Shown: positions 10,182 to 20,555 of the stretch, one piece after another
How positions within the stretch are numbered: position 1 is the stretch's first letter
How the letters are laid out: the number at the start of each line of letters is the position of its first letter
NCBI GenBank assembly: GCA_963734435.1
Contig: CAVTHA010000015.1
Coordinates: 62,001 to 126,000 of the forward strand
Direction of reading: 5' to 3'
Source of the DNA: Bog-756 sp963734435
GTDB lineage: Bacteria > Actinomycetota > Acidimicrobiia > Acidimicrobiales > RAAP-2
DNA: 64,000 nt
Position numbers and translations under genes: made by a program
Notes under the pieces: generated by a model
Seen by the model: the letters and a program-made list of their open reading frames with translations, nothing else
Told to the model about the DNA's origin: nothing
Databases searched by the model: none

Positions 10182-11845
10182 GCGCGCGTCAGCGGGTCGC
10201 CGTCGTGACCGGCGGCGGGGGCGGGATCGGAGCGGCCATCGCCGAGGAGCTCGGCCGCGGCGGCTGGTTCGTCGTCACCGTCGACCCCCTCGTGACCCTC
10301 GACGGCTCCGAGCGGCTCCCGGAGCCGGAGGAGACCACCGCCGGTCGCATCGTGGCGGCGGGTGGCTCGGCCCGGGCCTCGTCGGCGTCGGTGACCGACG
10401 GCGAGGCGGTCCGCGGCCTGTTCCGGGAGCTGGTCGACGAGCACGGCGGGCTCGACGCCGTCGTCAACGTCGCCGGCATCACCCGGCAGACCTACTTCGC
10501 CGAGGGCACCGAGGAGGACTGGCTGGCGGTGCTCGCCGTGCACCTCGGGGGCTACCTCAACGTGCTCGACGCCGCGCTGCCGCTCATGGCCGCCGCCGGG
10601 CACGGCCGCATCCTCGGCGTCACCTCCGGGCTCGGGGTGGCGGGCCGCCGATGCCGGCGCCTACAGCTGCGCCAAGCGGGCCGTCGCCGCCCTCACCTGG
10701 CAGCTGGGCCGGCAGGCGCCGCCGGGCGTGACCGTCAACGCCATGTCGCCCATCGCCGCCACCCGGATGGTCGCCGCCGCCCTCGAGCGCGCCCGTCAGG
10801 CGGGCAGGACCTCGGGCGGGGGCGGGATCTCGTTCATCTCGATGCCGGGCCCCGAGGACCTCGGGCCGCTCGGCGCCTACCTCGTCGGCGACGGATTCGG
10901 GTGGTGCAGCGGCCAGGTGCTCTTCGCCGGCGGCTCGGAGGTGGCGGTCGTCGACGAGCCCCGCCTTCTCGAGGTGGTGCGCAGCGACGAGGTGGTCTCC
11001 CTCGCCCGGGTGCTCGAGGCCGTCGTCCCCCGCGCCTTCGCCACGGCCGAGACCAGCCAGGCGAGCGACGGCGGCGGCAACCCCCGGTTCGGGCCGATCT
11101 TCGACGAGCCCGCCCCCGCCGAGGTCGCATCGGCGCACGTGCGATCCTGCGCCGTCGTCACCGACCGCCCACTGTTGGCAGCGTCGCTGACCGCCGCGCT
11201 CGAGGCCCGGTCCATCACCTGCCACCGCGTCGAGGTCGCGCACGGCTTCGGCGACGCCGCCAAGGCGCTTGCAGCTCCGTGGTCGAAGCGGCCGGGCCGA
11301 TCGACGCCATCGTCGTCGCCCCCGCCGGTCGTCAGCCGACGGCCACCTCGGCCGGACGGTTGGGAGCGGGTGCTCGCCGAGCACCGCGGGATCGTCGAGC
11401 ACATCCACACCGACGCCGGCTGGGCCCGGGCGGCCGCCGACTACGCCGCCGGCAGCCGCCCGCCCGGTCCAGCTGGTGACCCTCACCGACGCCATCACCG
11501 CCGGAGGTCGCAGTCGAGCCCAGGCCTCGGCCCAGCTGGCGCGAGCTGCCGCCGGCGCGACCGAAGGGCGCGTCACGGCCTTCGCCGCCAGCATCGAGGC
11601 TCCGGAGGCGGAAGCCGGCCCGACCGGTCGGTGAACTCGTCGCCCACCTGCTCGGCCACCCCGAGGCGACGGCTCTGGCCGGTGCCGAGCTGGTGATCGG
11701 CGCCGGCTGGCTCGGCCTTCGCAGCCACCCCCGACCGATCGGCAGCATCACCTACGGCGGCCCCGCCGTCCCCGACTGGCTCGACGCCACGCTCCGGGAG
11801 ATCGTCGGTGCCACCGGCCACCCGGCCCACGTGGAGGCCCGATGA
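10178..11845 (+). CDS. Two-domain SDR oxidoreductase (frameshifted)
   Basis: Starts at GTG 10178, overlapping the monooxygenase stop. The first half is a typical SDR: VAVVTGGGGGIGAAIAEEL, NVAGITRQTYFAEG, ILGVTSG, then AYSCAKRAVAALTWQL with the Tyr-x3-Lys, and VTVNAMSPIAATRM. The second half (after about residue 320) reads as a degenerate Rossmann module: SCAVVTDRPLLAASLTAAL, GPIDAIVVAPAG, ERVLAEHRGIVEHIHTDAGW. The frame changes near 10640, 11275, 11340, 11460 and 11630. The stop overlaps the amidohydrolase ATG (ATGA), so the three genes form one operon. A natural role is oxidation or reduction of the hydroxyl or ketone handled by the monooxygenase; this is inference. Confidence 0.75.
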
Positions 11846-12712
11846 CCGCCCAGCCCACCCGCGTCGTCGACGCCCACGTGCACCTCTGGGACCCCGCCCG
11901 CACCGACTGGTACCCGTACCTGTCGCGTCCTCCGGAAGGCGGCGCCGGTGACGCGTCGAGGATGTACCGCCGCTTCGACGTCGACACCTATCGGGCCGAG
12001 GCGGCCGGGTGGAACGTCGAGAAGTTCGTCAACGTCGCCGCCGCCACCGGTCGTCACTCGATCGAGGAGACCATCGAGCTCGATGACAACGCTCGACGCC
12101 AGCGGCGGTCCCGACGCCATCATCGGCGGCCTCCCGCCGACCGACACGGTGGCCGAGGCCGTCGAGCTCCTCGACCGGCAGATGACTGCGTCACGCTTCC
12201 GTGGGGTCCGCCCGATGGGCGCCAACGATGGGCCCGGTTCCCGACGCCGGCGTGCTCCACGCCCTGCAGGAGCGGAACCTGGTGTTCGAGCTGATGACCC
12301 ATCCCGATCAGCTTCGGGCGGCGGCGGACGCAGCTCGCCGGCTTCGACGATCTGATCGTCGTCGTCGAGCACACCGGATGGCCCCGCTCGAATTCCGACG
12401 AGGAGCGCGCCCTGTGGCAGGCCGGCATCGACGCCCTGGCCGGCCTCGGCGACAACGTCGTGTGCAAGCTCTCGGGCCTGGCCATGCCGTTCGGGTCCAT
12501 GAGCGTCGATGCCTTCGCCCCGTGGCTCGAGTACGCCATCGAGGCCTTCGGCGTCGACCGCTGCATGTTCGCCAGCAACTTCCCCGTCGACGCGATGTAC
12601 GGCACCTTCGACGAGCTCTACGCCACGTTCAGCGCCGTGACGGCCGGCCTCGACGGCGAATCCCGCGAGAAGCTCTTCGCCAGCGAACGCCGAGCGCGTC
12701 TATCGCTGCTAG
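11842..12712 (+). CDS. Amidohydrolase-2 family metal-dependent hydrolase (frameshifted)
   Basis: About 290 residues with the TIM-barrel amidohydrolase-2 pattern. The N-terminal metal motif is VVDAHVHLWDP (HxH). Later blocks are KFVNVAAATG, AIIGGLPPTDTVAEAVELL, RFRGVRPMG, VEHTGWPR, VVCKLSGLAMP and DRCMFASNFPVD, the last carrying the conserved Asp-containing end of the barrel. The family includes lactonases and decarboxylases; after a Baeyer-Villiger enzyme, a lactone or ester hydrolase is the attractive guess. The frame changes near 12085, 12230, 12330 and 12690; the true C-terminus is NAERVYRC with TAG at 12710-12712. It converges on the B12 operon across a 54-bp gap. Confidence 0.75.
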
Positions 12713-12766
12713 GTGGGCGTGGTCACGGGTGTGGGGCCCCACTCCCGCTGATCGACGTCTGCGACC

Positions 12767-14561
12767 TCACCGATCTCGAGCCGGCTGCGAGGCCGGAGGT
12801 GACCGTCGGGCGCCCTGGCCGGCGGGCTCGGCCACGACCCGTCCGACGTCCCGACGGAGGGTGGCCGCGGTCAGCACCATCTGAGCGGCCAGCATGGCGC
12901 CGACCCCCTCGCCCGCCCGCAGCCGTAGGGTGAGCAGCGGTTCGATCCCGAGGTACGAGAGCACCGGTTGGTGGGCCCGTTCGCGACTCCGCTGACCCGC
13001 CACCAGATGGGCGGCGGTCGCCGGCTCGAGACCGACGGCGGCCACAGCAGCCACGGACGTGGCCAGCCCGTCCAGAACGACGAGACAACCGGCCTCCGCC
13101 GCGCCCAGTGCTACGCCGGCCAGGACGGCGAATTCGGGCCCGCCCAGAGCCGCCAGGGCCCAGAGGGGGTCCGAAAGCTGTGGTCCGTGCTCGGCTCGGG
13201 CCCGCCACAGCGCCTCCCGGATCGCTGCCCCCTTGCGCTCCAGAGTGGCCGAGTCCCCGCCCACCCCGAGTCCGAGCACCTCAGGGACATCGAGGCCCAG
13301 TTGAGCAGCGGCCAGTGCCGCGGCCACGGTGGTGTTGCCGATCCCGACCTCGCCCAATGCCACCAGTCCGGGGCCCAGCCCGAGACCGACCTCTCGGGCC
13401 ACCGCCACCAGCCGCCGTACCTCCGTCGTCGGCAAGGCATCGGCGGTCACCAAATCGCCGGAGCCAACCAAAGGTCGGAGGGACACCGTCCCGGAGACCG
13501 GCGCACCCCGGACACCGGCATCGACGATCAGGAGGTCGGCGCCGATCGTTCGGGCCGTGGTGGCGCCGAGGGACTCTCCGGCCACGGTGGCCTCGAGCAC
13601 CTCTCGTGTCACCGAGTCGGCGAATGTGGAGACGCCGTACTTGGTGACGGGATGATCGGCGCCGGCGACGACTGCCCACATCGGGGCGTCGGCCGCCAAC
13701 CCGAGGGTGGCGAGCCGGTCAACCGCCCGATCGAGGACCCCCAGCGACCCGAGGGGAGTCAGCAGGTCATCGGCGCCGTCTCGGGCCCCGACCACGGCTT
13801 CGGGCCGGGGACCCCGGAGCTGCGAGACCGGGGGCGGTGGGCCTTCGGTGGGCCAGTGCTCTTGGATCACCACGTCGTCGAGCGGCTGTCGCATCGACCA
13901 GCCGGCGCGGGCCAGGCCAGGTTCCGGCGGACGTTCGTCCGGCCAGCCGACACAGAGCCAACCGAGGGTGACCACCCCGGCGGGGAGCTCGACCAGGGCG
14001 GCCAGCTCGTCAGGACGGAACAGCGTGACCCACCCCACCCCCAGACCTTCGGCGCGAGCGGCCAGCCACAGGTTCTGGATGGCGCAGGCACAGGACCAGA
14101 GGTCGGTGTCCACGAAGGTGGCCCGCCCGAGCACGCCATCGGGGGGCGCCCGGCGATCGCAGCACACCACCAGCCCGAGAGGTGCCTCGCGGATTCCCTC
14201 GAGTTGGAGATCGAGCATCCGGTGGGCGGCGTCGTCATCCATCCCTGCGGCTTGGTGACACCTCTCTCGATCAGCCATCGAGCGCGGCGCGGTCCCGGGT
14301 GGCCGACGACTGCACGACCACGAACCGCCAAGGTTGGGAGTGCCCCACCGACGGCGCGGCGTGAGCTGCACCGAGGATCCGTTGGAGCACCTCGGCGGGC
14401 ACCGGATCGGATCTGAACCGTCGGACGTCGCGACGGCCGGCCACGACGGCGTAGAAGGCGTCCCTGTCCTCAGAAGAGAACGCCCAACCCATCGGGTCGG
14501 CACCCCGCTCGGCGGCGGAGCTGGCATCCCCGACCAGAGGCACCGGGCGGGCCCAGCTCAT
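12767..14561 (-). CDS. BluB-CobT fusion (DMB synthase and DMB phosphoribosyltransferase)
   Basis: One polypeptide carries two enzymes of the B12 lower-ligand pathway. The N-terminal part is BluB: GRRDVRRFRSDPVP, AAPSVGHSQPWRFVVV, GLVVCCDRR, LWLAARAEGLGVGWVTLF. BluB fragments reduced FMN with O2 to give 5,6-dimethylbenzimidazole. From about residue 240 it is CobT: LTPLGSLGVLDRAVDRLA, ALGEVGIGNTTVAAAL, LGGPEFAVLAGVALGA, LRAGEGVGAMLAAQMVL. CobT moves phosphoribose from nicotinate mononucleotide to DMB, giving alpha-ribazole phosphate. One extra base near 14290 splits the BluB part. Alternative starts are 14612 (GTG) and 14492. It is last in the operon, just downstream of cbiP. No stop codon lies between the domains, so the fusion looks real. 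Confidence 0.85.
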
Positions 14562-14616
14562 GATCGCCACCTGGGACACGGAGGCGCTCCCCCGTGCCGC
14601 AGCCCGCACCACGGCC

Positions 14617-16117
14617 TCATGGCGATCCCCGCTCGATCAGATCGCAGAGCTGAGCCAGATCGGTGTGCGCCTCGACCAGATCGGCCATGGTGTCGATCTG
14701 TCCTTCCCGGGCGAGGTGGAAGGAGGTCCCGGAGGGCACGAACCGCTTGCCCCGCCGATGCGCGACCGCCTTCAGGAACGAGGTACGGAACACGTCCTCC
14801 TCGAACAGTCCGTGGAGGCTCGTTCCCCACACTCCGGCATCCACGTCGGCCACGCCCTCGGGCTCCGGGCCGCCCAGATCGTCCAGCTCGAACCAGCCAG
14901 GTGGTGACCCGTCAACCTCTGGGCACCCGTGCCGGATCTCGTATCCGGACACCGGGAGCCCGCCCACCACACCATGGCGCCTGCGGGTGACCTTGTCGTC
15001 CTGGAATCGGGTGCTCACCGGCAGCCACCCGAACCCCTCGACCTCGCCCATGCCGGACTCCACCTCGTCGACGATCCTCCGACCGAGCATCTGATACCCG
15101 GCGCAGATCCCGAGCACCGCGCTGCCTTCCCGTCGGGCGGCGCTGACGGCGTCGCCGAGTCCCGAGACCCGCAACCACTGGAGATCGTCCACGGTGCACT
15201 TGGAGCCGGGCAGGATCACCAGGTCGGGACGTCCCAGGGCCGCAGGTCGGTCCACGAACCTCACGTCGACCCCGGGTTCGATGGCGAGCGGGTCGACATC
15301 GGTGAAATTGGACAGGTGGGGGAGCCGGCACACGGCGATATCGATGCCGTCCCCTTCCCGCGGGCCGGCAGCGCTTGACCGGCGTCCGACCAGGGCGAGG
15401 GAGTCCTCGGCATCCAGACTCAGATCCCCCACATGGGGCAGGACGCCGAGACAGGGCACGCCGATGCGATCGCCGAGGTCGTCGAGGGCAGGCTGCAGCA
15501 GCCGGGGGTCACCGCGGAATTTGTTGATCACGAACCCGCCCACCAGCTTGCGCCGGTCGTCCGGCAGCAGGGCCATGGTGCCGTACAGAGCGGCGAACAC
15601 CCCACCCCGCTCGATGTCACCGACCAGGATGGCCGGGATGCCGGCGGACTCGGCCAGTCCGAGGTTCACCAAGTCGTCGGACATCAGATTGGGCTCGGCT
15701 GGACTGCCCGCACCCTCCAGCACGACGACCTCGAACCGAGCCCGGAGCGACTGCGAGTGCGGAGGACACCACCCCGAACAGCTCGCCCTTCGACGACTGG
15801 TAGCTGGCGGCATCCCGTTCGGAGGCGGGGCGGCCCATGACGATCACCTGGCTGGTGCGGTCGCCGGTCGGCTTGAGCAGGATCGGATTCATCTCGACCT
15901 CCGCGGTCACCCGGGCCGCCCATGCCTGGAGGGCCTGCGAGCGTCCGATCTCGTGGCCCGATTCGGTGACGTAGGAGTTGAGTGCCATGTTCTGACCCTT
16001 GAATGGGGCCACCCGCACGTTCCGACGGGCCAGCAGGCGGCAGAGTGCGGTCACCATCTGGCTCTTGCCGACGTCACTGGCCGTCCCGCAAACCATCAGG
16101 GCGCCGGTGGTCGTCAT
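14617..16117 (-). CDS. cbiP: Cobyric acid synthase (frameshifted)
   Basis: About 500 residues. The enzyme amidates four side chains of adenosyl-cobyrinate a,c-diamide with glutamine and ATP to give cobyric acid. The N-terminal dethiobiotin-synthetase-like half shows GTASDVGKSQMVTALCRLLA (P-loop), VAPFKGQNMALNS, GRSQALQAWAA and NPILLKPTGD. After a one-base slip near 15740 the sequence resumes with EVVVLEGAGSPAEPNL. The C-terminal glutamine amidotransferase domain has LPGSKCTVDDLQWL, GICAGYQMLGRRI with the nucleophile Cys, and TSLHGLFEEDVFR with the catalytic His. ATG 16117 overlaps the stop of the upstream aminotransferase gene (ATGA), so the genes are translationally coupled. Confidence 0.9.
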
Positions 16118-17099
16118 CCCCAGCCCTCTCGGTGGGCGCCCGCACCGGTCGTCACGCCGCGGGCCGGACAGTGCGGCGCTGGCTCCTGCCGGTCGAAGTG
16201 GACACGATCCAGTGTCGCGCTCAGCCGCGCCAGCCCGTCGGCCGAGGGAACGGCCACCCGCGACACCTCGGGCAGGCCGAAACTGGAGCAGTCACGCACC
16301 ACGATGCCGTGGGGGGCGAGGACGGTCCGGAGATCCCCGCTCTCCACGAGGACCCAGGGGGCGTCGGAGGGTCGTGTCCGCAGCCCGTGCCCATGGAGCA
16401 CCTCGATCAGCTGTCGGCGAAGGGTGGACATCGACGACGACCACGCCGACAGGTCAACGGCTTCGAGGAGCTCGGGCAACGCCGACAGGGCCAGGCTGTT
16501 GACCGACCAGGCCGCCTGGCGTCGTCGGCAACGGTCGACCAGGTCCGGGTCGGCCAGCACGTAGCCGAGCCGCAGGCCCGGGCAGGCCAGGAGCTTGGTC
16601 AGCGAGCCGACCACCACCGCTCCGGCATCGCCTCTGGTCCATCGACCGGTGGCCAGCGGGAAGAAGGCCTCGTCCCAGACGTCGGCGTCGTCGGCGGCTG
16701 CGGCCAGCAATCCACTCGGGTTGTGGGGGTTGGACCGCCACACGCGGGCCGGACCCGCGTGGATGGAGCGCGAACTCGGGTTCGACCACCCGACCACCCA
16801 GCTCGGCTGCCACCAAGGCGATGGCCTCGGCGCCGCCGTTGGTCAACAGGAGGCAGTCCGGGTCGATACCCATGGTCCCGGCCAGCGACCGGATGAGCCG
16901 AACGCCAGTCCGGGTAGCGACGGATGGCGCCCAGGTGGCGAGCGACCACGGCGACGGGGTCGGGGGCGACCGGATTCAGCGATTGGGACAGGTCGAGCAC
17001 GGCGTCGGGGTCCATGCCCAGGCTGGCGGCCACGGTGGCGCCGTCCCCTCCGTGGGCTCCGGCCGCGGCCAGTCGGACGAGCGGTCCGGATCCGTTCAC
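16114..17099 (-). CDS. cobC: CobC/CobD-like PLP aminotransferase (aminopropanol-phosphate branch, frameshifted)
   Basis: About 325 residues of a fold-type I PLP enzyme like histidinol-phosphate aminotransferase. In the B12 setting this is the threonine-phosphate decarboxylase (CobD of Salmonella, CobC of Pseudomonas) supplying (R)-1-aminopropan-2-ol phosphate. Blocks: AAGAHGGDGATVAASLGM, LDLSQSLNPVAPDP, LLLTNGGAEAIALVAAELGG, NPHNPSG, VWDEAFFPL, VVVGSLTKLLACPGLRLGY (Schiff-base Lys in SLTK), and RDCSSFGLPEVSRVAVP. The frame changes near 16880 and 16745. GTG 17099 overlaps the cbiB stop, and its own stop overlaps the cbiP start. The exact decarboxylase activity is inferred from context. Confidence 0.8.
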
Positions 17100-18025
17100 C
17101 GGTGCGACCGGAGCCACTGCAGCGCTCCTACCATCCCGAGGCCGGCGGCCAGGGCGGCACCGACGTCCAGCGACAGACTGCACGGCCGGGCCGATGTCGG
17201 CCGGCTCTGCGGCGCGGCCCGGTCCCGAGGGTCGGGCGGAGCTCCGTCTCGTGCCCGTAGCGGTTGAGGCCGCCCGAGCCGGAGGCCGAGGGCGGCGGCG
17301 AAGGCGGCCTCGGCCACTCCCGCGTTGGGCGACGGGTGGGCGGGGGCCTGCGTGCGCACCGCTCGCCACACGGCTCCGGCCGTCCCGGGGCGCACCACGC
17401 GCCACCAAGATCGCCGTCAGCCGGGCCGGTGCCCATCCCAGCGGCATCGTCCAGCCGGGCACTCGCCCAGCCGAAGTTGGAGTAGCGGGCGGACCGATGG
17501 CCGACCATGGCGTCGAGGGTATTCACCGCCCGATAGCCGAGGGCACCGGGCGGGCCGGCGACGGCCCCCCACAGGGCCGGCGCCACCACCGCGTCGACGG
17601 TGTTCTCGGCCACCGACTCGACGACGGCCCGGGCGATGTCCTTGGCCGTCCAGACGGGTCGGGTCCCGCCCCACCAGCGAGGGGAGGAGCGACCGGGCCC
17701 GGACAACGTTCCCCTCCTCCAGGGCCATGCCGATCTCGCCGGCGACATCGGCAAGGGCGCGGCCGGCCACGGCGACACAGGTGGCCCAGCTGGTGGATCG
17801 CGCAACCGCTCCCGTACCCATGCCCAACGCCACCCCCACCGCTCCATAGGCCACGCCGGCTGGGCGACTGTCCCGGTAGAGCGTGTCCTCGACCCTGATC
17901 ATCGTGCGCCCGAACCGCGCCACCGGATGGATCCGGGACGGGGGTTCCCCGAGGTTTCGGTCGAGCACGATGCCCAACGCCGCCCCGAGTGGCCGGGGGA
18001 GCCGACGGCGTCCGGCGCCGGTCAT
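17096..18025 (-). CDS. cbiB: Adenosylcobinamide-phosphate synthase CbiB (frameshifted)
   Basis: Integral membrane protein of about 310 residues that joins cobyric acid to aminopropanol (phosphate). The start is LGIVLDRNLGEPPSRIHPVA, the family's conserved 'D...GEPPxxxHPV' motif, followed by FGRTMIRVEDTLYRD. The hallmark middle block is ARAVVESVAENTVDAVVAP, LWGAVAGPPGALGYRAVNTL and GHRSARYSNFGWASARLDD. The C-terminus carries NAGVAEAAFAAALGLRLGG. One-base slips lie near 17660 and 17430. ATG 18025 overlaps the cobS stop. Also called cobD in aerobic-pathway naming. Confidence 0.88.
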
Positions 18026-18772
18026 CGGGCCGCCAGCACGAGCAGTCCCGCCGTCTCGCCGATGACCGCTGCCGCGCCGAGCACGTCCCCCGTGAAGCCG
18101 CCGATCCTGCGCTGGGCCCACCATGCCACCCCGGCCGCGCCCACCACCGCCGCGCCGTAGGCGACCAGGCCACGCAGCCCACGTCCGATGAGGACCAGCG
18201 CCAGGGCCAGGACCAGTCCGAGGACCGCTGACAGGGTTGCGGTGGGAGTCAAATGGCCGGCCCTCTCCGAGGCGCCCGGTGCCGGGGTCGGGCCGTGGAC
18301 GAATGCCGTCGCCAGGCCTCCTTCTGGTCGGGCGTAGGGGAGGGTCCGGGCGATGATCGCCATGGCGGTGCGGGATGCGCACCACAGACCGGCGATGACC
18401 AGGGGGCGGGGAGGCGTGGCGGCGAAGGCCGTGAAGCGCAGGAGCAACACGGCGACCAGGGTCACGGCTCCGAAGGCCCCGACTGACGGGTCCCGCATCA
18501 CCTCCAACCGCCGGCGCCGCTCGATCGGGGGCAGGAGGCCGTCGGCCGCATCGGCCAGACCGTCCAGATGGAGACAGCCGGTCAGTGCCGCATCGGCGAC
18601 GACGACGACCGCGCCCACCACGATCGGCGGCCACACCCGGCCCGCCGCCCACCAGATCCCGCCCACGGCAATGCCGACGACGAGCACCGACCGCCGGGAA
18701 CCAGTCCAGGGTACGGGAAGTGGGCGTTGCTGCACCTCCGAGGGGAGTGAGGAAAGCCAGGGCCCGGCGCAT
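18022..18772 (-). CDS. cobS: Adenosylcobinamide-GDP ribazoletransferase CobS
   Basis: About 250 residues, multi-spanning membrane protein that joins AdoCbi-GDP and alpha-ribazole (phosphate), the last assembly step. It begins MRRALAFLTPLGGAATPTS, then after one slip near 18690 AVGIAVGGIWWAAGRVW. The metal-binding signature is ALTGCLHLDGLADAADGLL with the conserved Asp residues, followed by RRRLEVMRDPSVGAFGAV and SRTAMAIIARTLPYAR. Near the C-terminus IGGFTGDVLGAA is the second conserved acidic block. ATG 18772 overlaps the cobU stop (TGATG). Confidence 0.92.
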
Positions 18773-19275
18773 CAGCAGTTCTCCAGCCGGCCCAGGGAGA
18801 GCACCCGGCCGGCAACGACCAGGTACGTCGCATCGGCGACGGACGCCACCGCTTGGTTCAGCGATCCGAGAGCATCGCGAAAGAGGCGCCCCGGCGGGCT
18901 CGAGGGGTGCACGCTCAGGCCTACTTCGTCGGAGACCACCACCGTGTCACCCCGACGGTCGACGAGCGCCGAACAGAGCGCGTCGGACGTCGACGATCAT
19001 CTCCGGCTGAGCCGCCAGCCACGAGCCCGAGCGAGTCGACCAACACCGTGCCGGCCAAGGGCCGAAGCGTGCGGGCCAAGTCGGCTCCCGCTTCGATGGT
19101 CGTCCAGTCGGAGGGACGACGGGCCTGATGCGCGGCCACCCGGGCACCGAGGTCTGCGTCGTCGCCCACGGCCATGGTGGCAACGTAGGTCACCGGGGGC
19201 GTCATGGCGCGCCGCCAGCCGCTCGGCGATCATCGACTTCCCCGAGCGCGCCCCACCGAGCACCAGGGTGATCAT
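18772..19275 (-). CDS. cobU: Adenosylcobinamide kinase/guanylyltransferase CobU (frameshifted)
   Basis: About 168 residues, full length for CobU, which phosphorylates and then guanylates adenosylcobinamide. The P-loop sits at the N-terminus as ITLVLGGARSGKSMIAERLA. After a one-base slip near 19210 the strand VTYVATMAVGDDADLGARV follows, then AHQARRPSDWTTIEAGADL (the RRP-x-W-x-T motif carrying the guanylylated-residue region), and GTVLVDSLGLWLA. A further slip near 19010 leads to VVVSDEVGLSVHP and SLNQAVASVADATYLVVAG. ATG 19275 overlaps the cbiZ stop. Confidence 0.88.
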
Positions 19276-19930
19276 CCCATCTCGCCGGCTCCGGGCTGGC
19301 GCCGTGCACCCGGCCAACACGGCCGCATATACGGCACGAGCCAGCCGCCCGCCCCACAGCGAACGGGTACCGCCGAACGTTGTCTGGCGCGACCCGTGGG
19401 GCAGACCACGGTGATTGCGTCCGAAGCCGTGCCGGTCCCGGGGATCCCGGCCGTAGAGCAGGGCCTGGGCCTTGGCCTCGGTCGCCGTGCACAGGGCGTT
19501 CAACAGGGCGGCGTCGGACAGCGCGCTCGGGCACGAAGGCCACCACGTTGATCGTCCCCGGCGTTCGGGAGGAGCTGTCCGACCCCTCCGGTGCAGCCGC
19601 AGCCGCCCAGGTCGGGTGGGTGACGCCGACCGTGATCTCCACCGAGACGCCTCCGTCCTCCGACCGGGCCGGCTGGGTCACATCGGCGGCGGTGAGCATG
19701 CCCACCCCTTGACCGTCGACTCCGAGACTGGCGGCGAGCTCCTCCACGTGTCGTTCGGGGTCCCGTCGGGCATAGTCCGAAGGCACCTGGGCATTGACGA
19801 TCCATCGTCGCCGTCCGATCCCACCGCCGGACGCGCGCGGTCGACACCACCGTCAATGGGCGGTCGAACCGCCAGAGGCGCAACGGGAGGTCCGCGTCCG
19901 TTCTCCAGACGTCCGATGCAATTCGGAGGC
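19272..19930 (-). CDS. cbiZ: Adenosylcobinamide amidohydrolase CbiZ (frameshifted)
   Basis: About 215 residues. CbiZ cleaves the aminopropanol amide of adenosylcobinamide (and in some bacteria of pseudo-B12) to give adenosylcobyric acid, which re-enters at CbiB. Recognised blocks: GRRRWIVNAQVPSDYARRDP, SVEITVGVTHPTWAAA, GTINVVAFVPER, LLNALCTATEAKAQALLYG and RLARAVYAAVLAGC. The 'GTINVV' and 'TEAKAQALL' blocks are characteristic. The frame changes near 19830, 19510 and 19400. No normal start codon is visible in the first frame; the start is probably close to the cobO stop at about 19930. Its place beside btuFCD matches the known association of bacterial cbiZ with B12 transport genes. Confidence 0.75.
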
Positions 19931-19932
19931 GA

Positions 19933-20527
19933 TCAATACTCGATCCCCTTGATGGCGTCTGATCCCTCGCTGGTAGGCGTGCTTCACGACCGTCATCTCG
20001 GTCACCGTGTCGGCGATCTCGACCAGCTCGGGCGGTGCGTTGCGCCCGGTGATCACGACGTTGGTCTTCGGACCACCGCCCGGTGACTGCCGTCCACCAC
20101 CTCGTACTACCGGGACCCATCCGTAGTTGACGACGTAGGTGAACTCGTCGAGGATCAGCAGGTCGTAGTCGCCCGAGGCCAGCTTGGCCCGGGCGACCTG
20201 CCAGGCGTGGCGGTTCTTGGCCGCGGACTCGTCGAGGTCGTCGGACTCCCAGGTGAATCCGTCGCCGAGCGTCCACCAGTCGACCCCCAGATGGTCGGCC
20301 AGCTTGCGTTCGCCGGCGTTCCACTTTCCGCTCTTCATGAACTGCGACCACGCCCACCCGCCAGCCGCGGGCCCAGCCGCGCCCCATGACCCCGAAGGCG
20401 GCCGATGACTTGCCCTTGCCGTCTCCGGTGTTGACCAGCACGACGGAGTCGACCCGCCCCGGGCCGGCTTGTCGACATGCTCGGGATCGGCTGTCCGCGC
20501 ACCGGAACCGGTGGAATCGTCACTCAT
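19933..20527 (-). CDS. cobO: Cob(I)yrinic acid a,c-diamide adenosyltransferase CobO (frameshifted)
   Basis: About 198 residues of the CobA/CobO/BtuR family, which adds the 5'-deoxyadenosyl group to Co(I) corrinoids from ATP. The P-loop is VNTGDGKGKSSAAFGVMGR, followed by QFMKSGKWNAGERKLADHL, GVDWWTLGDGFTWES, LDESAAKNRHAWQVARAKL, DYDLLILDEFTYVVNYGWV and NVVITGRNAPPELVEIADTV. It ends KHAYQRG, a short slip, then KGIEY. One-base slips lie near 20440, 20350, 20100 and 19965. The start is ATG 20527 (MSDDSTGSGARTADPEH). It lies 28 bp after btuD in the same operon. Confidence 0.88.
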
Positions 20528-20555
20528 CGGGTCGGCCCGGTCCGTCGCCCGCCGG

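Noticed and set aside
8342..12712. Programmed ribosomal frameshifting as the reason for broken frames
   Set aside because: The slips are many, lie at different sequences, need both insertions and deletions, and continue through unrelated operons on both strands.
12731..12742. GTGGGGCCCCAC palindrome between convergent genes as a terminator
   Set aside because: No loop, no T-run, and such GC palindromes are common in this DNA.
12968..14416. Long plus-strand open frame antisense to bluB/cobT
   Set aside because: It is the mirror of a high-GC gene with strong codon bias; its translation is low-complexity Arg/Gly/Pro-rich without motifs.
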